Origin: Siphonodentalium dalli
Taxonomy: Eukaryota; Mollusca; Scaphopoda; Gadilida; Siphonodentaliidae
NCBI GenBank assembly: GCA_032622095.1
Contig: CP136066.1
Span: 99,841,319 to 99,905,318 of the forward strand
Length of the DNA: 64,000 nt
Direction: 5' to 3'
In this document: positions 58,232 through 64,000 of the stretch, in pieces
How positions within the stretch are numbered: the first letter of the stretch is position 1
Layout: each line of letters starts with the position of its first letter
Translations under genes and position numbers: made by a program
Notes under the pieces: model-generated
Seen by the model: only the letters and a program-made list of their open reading frames with translations
Databases searched by the model: none
What the model was told of the DNA's origin: nothing

Positions 58232-59712
58232 AGTATATTCAAAGGGTGCGAAGAGGATCAGATACATTTCAAGCAGCAGTTTGAATTATGATGAACATGA
58301 TGAGAGGCCACTAGTTGTTGACGAATCCGAGGATTCTGGAGACGAACAAGAAGAGGACATGGACAAGGACGTTGATGGTGTGGCACCAGTGGATGAAGGA
58401 TCTCCAAAGGGTGCGAAGAGGATGAGATATGTTTCAAGTAGCAGTGGGACTTCTGATGACCAGATTGAAAAAAGAAGAAAAAATGTCCAGTGTTAAAGGT
58501 CCAAAGGTATTCACTCGCAAACTGGTAAAATCACATACAACATCCCACGGTGTTAAGAAAAAAAGGTCGTTTGTTTGGAACCAAGTTCATGCATGTAAAT
58601 TCTGCAAAAAAAAATAAGAACAAACTTTGCTAAACATGTAAAACAAGAGGGATCACAAATGTCAGCCTGAAATTCAGAATATCCTGAAAGTTTCAAAGGA
58701 AAGGGGTTTCGACACAAACATGTTAGAGCGATGTGGGACATTTTGAGGAACAAGGGTGACCATGTCAATAATATTGAAGTACTGTCAAAGGGAAGAGGTG
58801 AAGTCATTGTTTCCAGGCGACAACATGAAACATTTGATTTCTCCTGGTTGTTTCGCTTGGCTCAAATTGGACAGAACTATGTTTAGGCACCAGAAGTGTT
58901 GTCCAGCAATTATTCTGGAACAGACAGATGATTCACATGCAATAGCAAACGAATCACATGCGACAGCAAACGAACTGCGAGTTTGTAGCCTTGGTATGTC
59001 TCTGAGGTTAAATCCTGAAGCTAGCGATCTCCTTAAAAATGAATTTTCCTATTATGACAAATGTTGATGTTACAGCTCAATCACAAAATGACAACTTCAT
59101 AATTTCCCTTGGCAATATGTGGATCACCAAAAACTATTGGAAATCGTCTTAAAAGGAAATACTACACATCTAGAATGCGAGGGGCAGCACGGCTCCTAAT
59201 AATTGCTCGAAAACATGCAAACAAACCAAGCTACAAAATGAACGATTTTGTAATACCCGAACATTTTGATGATCTCGCCGCAGCAGCATTGATGACAGCC
59301 TCTCCAGATTTCGATGACATTGATGACATGAAGTCACCCTCTACTGCCATAAAATTAGGGTTTGATATCAAACGTATGGCAGCAGCCAAATGGGGTCAGG
59401 CCCTGATAGACAAGAATTATGCAGACAAGACAAATTGGAAGGATTTCTTCAAATTGATGGAATTGCAGTGGTCCATGAAGGTTACAAAATTCGCAACAAC
59501 CACTCTACAGTTGCGGAAATTCAATAAAAACAACCACTCCCAGACCCAAGTGATCTTGTAAACCTACAAGGTTACATCAAAGACCAGTTGAAATAATTTG
59601 ATTTGGATCTCAGGGATTTGTCTTCGACCTCTTACCAAAGGGTGTGTGAGTTGGCTGATACGAGACTGCTCCTCTACAACAAGAGACGTGCTGGAGAGAT
59701 TGAAGCAATCAG
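58232..59712 (+). pseudogene. Exon 1 remainder: zinc-finger-like and helical region, broken frames
   Basis: Frames in order are KGAKRIRYISSSS and KGAKRMRYVSSSS (a duplicated basic/serine block), then VWNQVHACKFC followed after a 9-base A run by NFAKHV, together a C-x2-C...H pattern. Next are MWDILRNKGDHVNNIEVLSK and, in another frame, PGCFAWLKLDRTMFRHQKCC, a second C/H cluster. At 59109-59561 there is a clean 150-codon frame with STAIKLGFDIKRMAAAKWG and LQWSMKVTKFATTTLQL. After one more shift and a TAA, QRVCELADTRLLLYNKRRAG runs to the donor at 59712. The order of motifs is coherent although the frames are not. Confidence 0.68.
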
Positions 59713-60153
59713 GTAATTACTGTACTATCATATTTGCAGAAGAATGTTGCAAGACAACTTTAGTAAATAAGGTCTGGACCTCACCAAAGTGAGTCAAGAC
59801 GCAAAATAAAACAATTACAAAAAATCCGACAATGTACGATTTCCAGACATAGTGACAGTTCTGTATAGTATGTTTTATAGGTAAACTGTATAATAAAATA
59901 GCTTATTTGCATATGTATGAATACGATTATCTCAGATTATCTCCAGAAATTGTTCATGTTGGCACCGATATTCAAAATACGATAACTTTGGATTGGAACG
60001 AGGTATACCCCTGTTTTTTCTTTCTACGTAAAGCCCGTATCAACGTCTATCGAATGCAACAGATAACTAAAATATTATTTTTTCTGACATGAGACTGGTT
60101 TTGATATGGCCGGTCATATTTTGAATGTTGTTCACAGTTTCCTTTGCTCTTAA

Positions 60154-60644
60154 AGGTACGGTTGGCCTTGGCGGTGGGTATCCTGTGAAAATATTTCCAC
60201 CCGTCAAAAACCGCCACAAACAGAAAGAACAAAATGTAGACAGACTTTGTCCGTATACAAATAAGAAATATCGCATAAACAGTATGTTATTGTCATATCT
60301 TTGACCATTGTTATGTAAACAAAACCATAAAAAGTAACTTTTCTGGTGTTTGTTTATATTATGATGGTAAACATAAAGAGCGTTCTTTGTTGGTGAATTC
60401 CTGATATGGAACGAATAAAGAGCGTTTATGCCATTTGTGTGTGATTAGCCAACAGCATTGTGCTGTCTTCTGTAACACAATCAGGCTCTTGCTTAGGTAA
60501 AATATAGTAAATCTTTATGATAACATGCTGTTTACGCGATGGTCATGGTATATATGAACGAAACTGTATGCGTTTTAATGTTTTTCTGTTTACGGTGATT
60601 GGAACAAATATGAATATTTTCGACAACTAAGGCCTCACGTGCCT
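60154..60644 (+). mobile_element. TTAA-family MITE, subfamily B (copy 2), intronic
   Basis: 491 bp between TTAA at 60150-60153 and 60645-60648, inside intron 1 of the recombinase pseudogene. Almost identical to the copies at 53436 and 61414. Confidence 0.92.
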
Positions 60645-60687
60645 TTAATATTATTATCGTCATGTGTTAATTTATACATTGTTTCAG

Positions 60688-60811
60688 GGTTAAAGACTAT
60701 ATTGCACGACAAACAGGTGTATCTAATCTGGAATTATCAATGAGGACGTCCTTGAATAGTTTGGAAAAGAAATTGCTGGAAACACAGGAATTGATACAAG
60801 TTCGCGGCAAG
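60688..60811 (+). pseudogene. Exon 2 of the tyrosine-recombinase-like gene
   Basis: A TTTCAG acceptor precedes it and AAG/GTATAT follows. The frame is open throughout and joins exon 1 at a split AGG codon. It encodes VKDYIARQTGVSNLELSM and ends LIQVRGK, bringing in the lysine expected in the recombinase beta-hairpin. Confidence 0.75.
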
Positions 60812-61361
60812 GTATATATCTAAAGCACCGGCAATCGTCAAACATTTGAAATGTTAGCAAGGGTTAAAAGCAACATGCACTTTCATGCATTTTATTGGTA
60901 GTTTGGTATTCGTATATTATTTTTAGTGAATAATGTGATGCCAATCATGCAGTTACAACTTACAAGTTATATAGTAATGATTTTCTGTGCATGCATATAT
61001 TATTAGCTAATGAACCTGATATGTTCCCAATGTAAAATATAGTTGACAAATTTCCCCCGCTAAATGATGTGAATGTTAATTAATCTTGTTGGTTAACACT
61101 ATTTAATAATAGCCCTGCAAGATTTAACGAAAGTTGTATGTTGCTTCGCATGAATGAGAATGCGAGGCTCTTTGAATTGTAACATCATTCTATCGCTCAA
61201 TGTTGTCGTCATATTTATATTAAAGTAATTATTTAATCAAAAGACATGCATTACAATAACTAAGTGCGAAGTGAAGCTCATTGCCAGTTATTATAAGCGC
61301 ATTGTTTTCAAAGTATTCATATTGATGTAGCTATAGTATGTTCTTTCATCCCTATTTTTAG

Positions 61362-61985
61362 TATAATCGTGGTGTTCCAGTTATTGTGTCGGCAGACATG
61401 AAGGACGTTTTAAAGGTACGGTTGGCCTTGGCGGTGGGTATCCTGTGAAAATATTTCCACCCGTCAAAAACCGCCACAAACAGAAAGAACAACAAAACGT
61501 AGACAGACTTTGTTCGTATACAAATAAGAAATATCGCATAAACAGTATGTTATTGTCATATCTTTGACCATTGTTATGTAAACAAAGCATAAAAAGTTAC
61601 TTTTCTTGTTTTTGTTTATATTATGATGGTAAACATAAAGAGCGTTCTTTGTTGGTGAATTCCTGATATGGAACGAATAAAGAGCGTTTATGCCATTTGT
61701 GTGTGATTAGCCAGCAGCATTGTGCTGTCTTCTGTAACACAATCAGGCTCTTGCTCAGGTAAAATATAGTAAATCTTTATGATAACATGCTGTTTACGCG
61801 ATGGTCATGGTATATCTGAACGAAACTGTATGCGTTTTAATGTTTTTCTGTTTACGGTGATTGGAACAAATATGATTATTTTCGACAACTAAGGCCTCAC
61901 GTGCCTTTAAAGTTTCTGGCTAGTGCCAGCGTCAGGCAGAATGTTGGAAGGAGAACTTCAAACACATACTTATTTGCCTCATCTA
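61362..61985 (+). pseudogene. Exon 3, split by a MITE at a TTAA
   Basis: The first part, after a TTTTTAG acceptor, encodes YNRGVPVIVSADMKDVL. The MITE at 61414-61906 then interrupts, with TTAA on both sides. Beyond it the same frame continues with FLASASVRQNVGRR and SNTYLFASS to a GTAAGT donor. Dropping the element and one TTAA leaves the frame intact, so the exon was open before insertion. Confidence 0.78.
61414..61906 (+). mobile_element. TTAA-family MITE, subfamily B (copy 3), exonic
   Basis: 493 bp, begins AGGTACGGTTGGCCTTGG, ends GGCCTCACGTGCCT, TTAA at 61410-61413 and 61907-61910. Its placement inside a readable exon fixes both ends and the target duplication to the base. Confidence 0.95.
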
Positions 61986-62343
61986 GTAAGTATTACAATT
62001 AAGATAAAGATCTGCATTGAATTTGAGATGAACTGTTATTCTTGCTTTCACACTGCCCATAATTTTGACAGCAGTTGTACCTCACAGACATTAACTATCA
62101 GGTATATTATGATCAATATGGCAACTTGTATATACGCGTGTTGAGCGTGAAAAAAAAAGATAAAATATGGAACTAATGGAATTGGTACTGAACATAGAAA
62201 ATTAGAAATCGAATAGTGTGCCTTGTGTATGGTGAATATTTTAACAATCACTAGTATATCCTGAACATTTATATTTATTTGGTCACTCACATACAATTGT
62301 CATGGTTTAGTACAGTTTGAGTAACACTTCCACTAAATTTCAG

Positions 62344-62462
62344 GAGATGAAGTTATCAGAGCCTATGACAGTTTAAAAAGAATTTGCTGCGAAATCAAAC
62401 TGAAGCATCCAGAGAAGATCACGTCAGTGAATTTGAGAAAATATATGGCCATAATCACACAG
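62344..62462 (+). pseudogene. Exon 4 of the tyrosine-recombinase-like gene
   Basis: Bounded by AATTTCAG and GTGAGC. Open throughout, it encodes RAYDSLKRICCEIKLKHPEK and then TSVNLRKYMAIITQ, containing the second catalytic arginine (LRKY). The phase fits exon 3 through a split AGA codon. Confidence 0.78.
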
Positions 62463-62615
62463 GTGAGCAATACAATTTGTTTTAATTCTAAGACATGATC
62501 AATTTAATTGTTTGTTTTTACTAGGATAACTGATTATGAAACAAGTATTTGTTTATCTATTGTAAATACTTGAGTAAATCTAATATACTCAATCGCCCTA
62601 TCCATTATTTTTCAG

Positions 62616-62794
62616 GCATTTTATCTGAGTCATCAACAACAGTCATGGATTACCAACTACCTGAGCCATTCAATGGACATTCACAAGATACATTACCGCA
62701 TGACATATAAAAAATGATGCTTCTACAGGAATTCAACCTCGTTGGAAAGTATGCGGGAAAGAAACTAGATGATATCAGGTTTAATGGTTCGTAA
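62616..62794 (+). pseudogene. Exon 5: catalytic His and Tyr, frameshift in A6
   Basis: After a TTTTTCAG acceptor it encodes AFYLSHQQQSWITNYLS and HSMDIHKIHYRM, holding the histidine and tyrosine nucleophile. A TGA at 62715-62717 follows a run of six A. One base later in frame, MMLLQEFNLVGKYAGKKLDD continues, which fits the C-terminal GKxLDxI of the family, so a one-base loss in the A run is likely. ATCAG/GTTTAA at about 62778 might be a further donor. Confidence 0.7.
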
Positions 62795-62968
62795 TAAGTT
62801 AATGTTTTATCAAGCTTTTTATAGAATACTACTACCTCAATTGTTACCGAGATATCGGTACTGATATTGAACCTGAGAAATGAAATTTCCTTGTATGATT
62901 GATTCGACGGTCAAACTAAAACAGTTAGAAAGTTGGAAAGTATGTAGGAAAGAAACTAGAATATATAT
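62795..62968. other. Unassigned spacer with a partial local duplication
   Basis: GTTGGAAAGTATGTAGGAAA then GAAACTAGA at 62930-62960 repeats GTTGGAAAGTATGCGGGAAA then GAAACTAGA of exon 5 (62739-62768), a small duplication of exon sequence into the downstream DNA. Confidence 0.6.
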
Positions 62969-63128
62969 GCCATCAACGTCGTTTTTCGGTTGATCTATGA
63001 GCCTATAGATCGATCAGTAGACGAATAACATACAGTATAATTCCGCAAAGTGGATTATACTAAGTATGTTATTCGTCTACTAATCGATCTTTTGGCTCAT
63101 AGATAAACCGATAAACGACGTTGATGGC
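62969..63128. mobile_element. Hairpin MITE, about 160 bp
   Basis: GCCATCAACGTCGTTTTTCG, GATCTATGAGCC and AGTAGACGAATAACATAC at the left pair with GTATGTTATTCGTCTACT, GGCTCATAGATAAACCG and AACGACGTTGATGGC at the right. The loop is about 30 bp around TTCCGCAAAG. Confidence 0.85.
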
Positions 63129-64000
63129 TTATAATTACAACGATAACACTTTATTTCAACTATCTACTATTAATCCATCTCAGAAAAATTAATTGCCAAA
63201 ACATGATTTTCCGTTGGACGATCTCCGAATTTGGTTGATGGTCCGAAAATAAATTGGCCGAAATTGTCAACGCGCAACTACACCAAGCAAACTTTCAGAA
63301 AATAAATATTTACACCTCAACTTCAATTTTCAGCAATAAACTATCCATGATAACAAAAATTACTTGTTTGGCTACGATTTAAGTTTAAAATGAGTCAATA
63401 ACAACCCAACAATTATCAACACACACAGAGTCGAATCCGAAGCGATTGGATAGCGATCTCCGGTACAATTATTAACTCCAGACTCCACTCTCCAGCCCGA
63501 TGGCCGATGTAATTTGTAAACAAATGCCATGACCACATCTAATGTTCTCGTGACAAATGCCATGTCATTACCATTGTTACGAAGCAGATAAATGTTAATT
63601 GGGTTGTAATCGGGTAACGCATTTTACTTATTTCCAATAAGATTATCCATGTTCATCAACCTGTTGATCACTCTGATTCATGATAATTTGTGTTCACAGT
63701 AACTATAACGTTGTCATGGACTCTCTTTCGAAAATTGGACAAATGAAAAACGCGGCACGAACTTTTAGTGTTCAGTCGAGCGTTACAAAAACATGAATAC
63801 GGCTGAAATGAACAGACATAAGTATAGTATAGTGTCCGCAAGAAGCCGAAACATGCAATATAGACATCAAATACTTTTTCAAATGTTTCTAGCATTGAGT
63901 TTTCGAGTTTTTTTTTTTCACTGAAATTCTTATGAAATTATCGTTCCGCGCTTTCACGTCATCCGGGGACGTCGTGAGGGGCGACGGCTATAGACTCGCC
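63129..64000. other. Unassigned stretch to window end
   Basis: No gene or repeat recognised. The last 60 bases are clearly GC-richer (GTCATCCGGGGACGTCGTGA) and may begin another element or gene beyond the window. Confidence 0.45.

Larger units (their letters stand above)
57830..62794 (+). pseudogene. Tyrosine-recombinase-like gene, five exons, frameshifted and MITE-disrupted
   Basis: The spliced product reads as an acidic repeat region, a zinc-finger-like segment, a helical domain, then a tyrosine recombinase domain. Exons: 57830-59712, 60688-60811, 61362-61985, 62344-62462 and 62616-62794. All four introns are GT-AG and reading phase is kept at each junction. Catalytic positions are all visible: Arg in NKRRAGEIEAIR, Lys in QVRGKYNRG, Arg in VNLRKYMAII, His in LSHSMDIH and Tyr in HKIHYR. 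From memory this resembles large uncharacterised metazoan proteins ending in a phage-integrase-like domain. Crypton elements use the same enzyme class, so it is either a captured host-like gene or a Crypton-type element. Several frameshifts in exon 1, one near the end, an in-frame TAA near 59596 and a 493-bp MITE in exon 3 make the copy inactive. Its start is not visible. Confidence 0.72.

Noticed and set aside
57700-58267. Serine/cysteine-rich 180-codon frame and leucine-rich 148-codon frame on the minus strand
   Set aside because: Both are antisense shadows of the acidic tandem repeat, whose plus frame keeps triplet-length units and links to downstream exons.

Overview
This is eukaryotic DNA, AT-rich, gene-poor and full of repeats. 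The evidence is GT-AG introns, a tRNA-derived SINE with an AAATAAAT-type tail, LINE reverse-transcriptase tail fragments, Helitrons ending in CTAG, TTAA- and TA-flanked MITEs, and (TA)n and (CTA)n microsatellites. The very frequent TACATGTA words, the AAGATGGCNGC tandem repeats and the SINE tail type suggest a marine invertebrate, most likely a mollusc and perhaps a bivalve. That placement is inference. There are no bacterial operons, no rRNA or tRNA genes and no CRISPR array. No intact gene of recognised function was found.

Layout. 1-9.3 kb: a retroposon-like 3' end, two decayed LINE fragments (minus strand), AAGATGGC tandem repeats, a TIR element with an internal 24-bp minisatellite, and a palindromic element. 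9.3-15.5 kb: two mariner-type palindromic MITEs, a GCTTCCTTCG palindrome, nested inverted-repeat elements and a 155-bp tandem array. 16-19.7 kb: two inverted copies of a 0.5-kb TTAA-flanked MITE around a dispersed 0.5-kb repeat, then a 0.37-kb dispersed repeat. 20.7-26.3 kb: a 5,270-bp giant foldback element with 1.8-kb inverted arms and a strand-switching minisatellite core, inserted in a 169-bp tandem repeat with an AAA target duplication. 27.8-35 kb: Helitron territory, including three head-to-tail copies joined by (TA)n. 35-51 kb: ancient dispersed and tandem repeats, one full-length SINE with an 8-bp target duplication, hairpin MITEs and one unexplained 168-codon frame. 52.0-57.0 kb: a roughly 5-kb DNA transposon with 11-bp TIRs, a six-copy 15-mer near its ends and a frameshifted transposase on the minus strand. 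57.8-62.8 kb: a five-exon tyrosine-recombinase-like pseudogene on the plus strand, carrying one MITE in an intron and another exactly at a TTAA inside an exon.

Little here works together as a pathway. The window is best read as a record of nested insertions. Three independent systems carry their own evidence of mobility: the AAA duplication around the giant foldback, the reading-frame-confirmed TTAA duplication around the exon MITE, and the SINE duplication. Extents were aligned by eye. Ends given for old tandem repeats are approximate.
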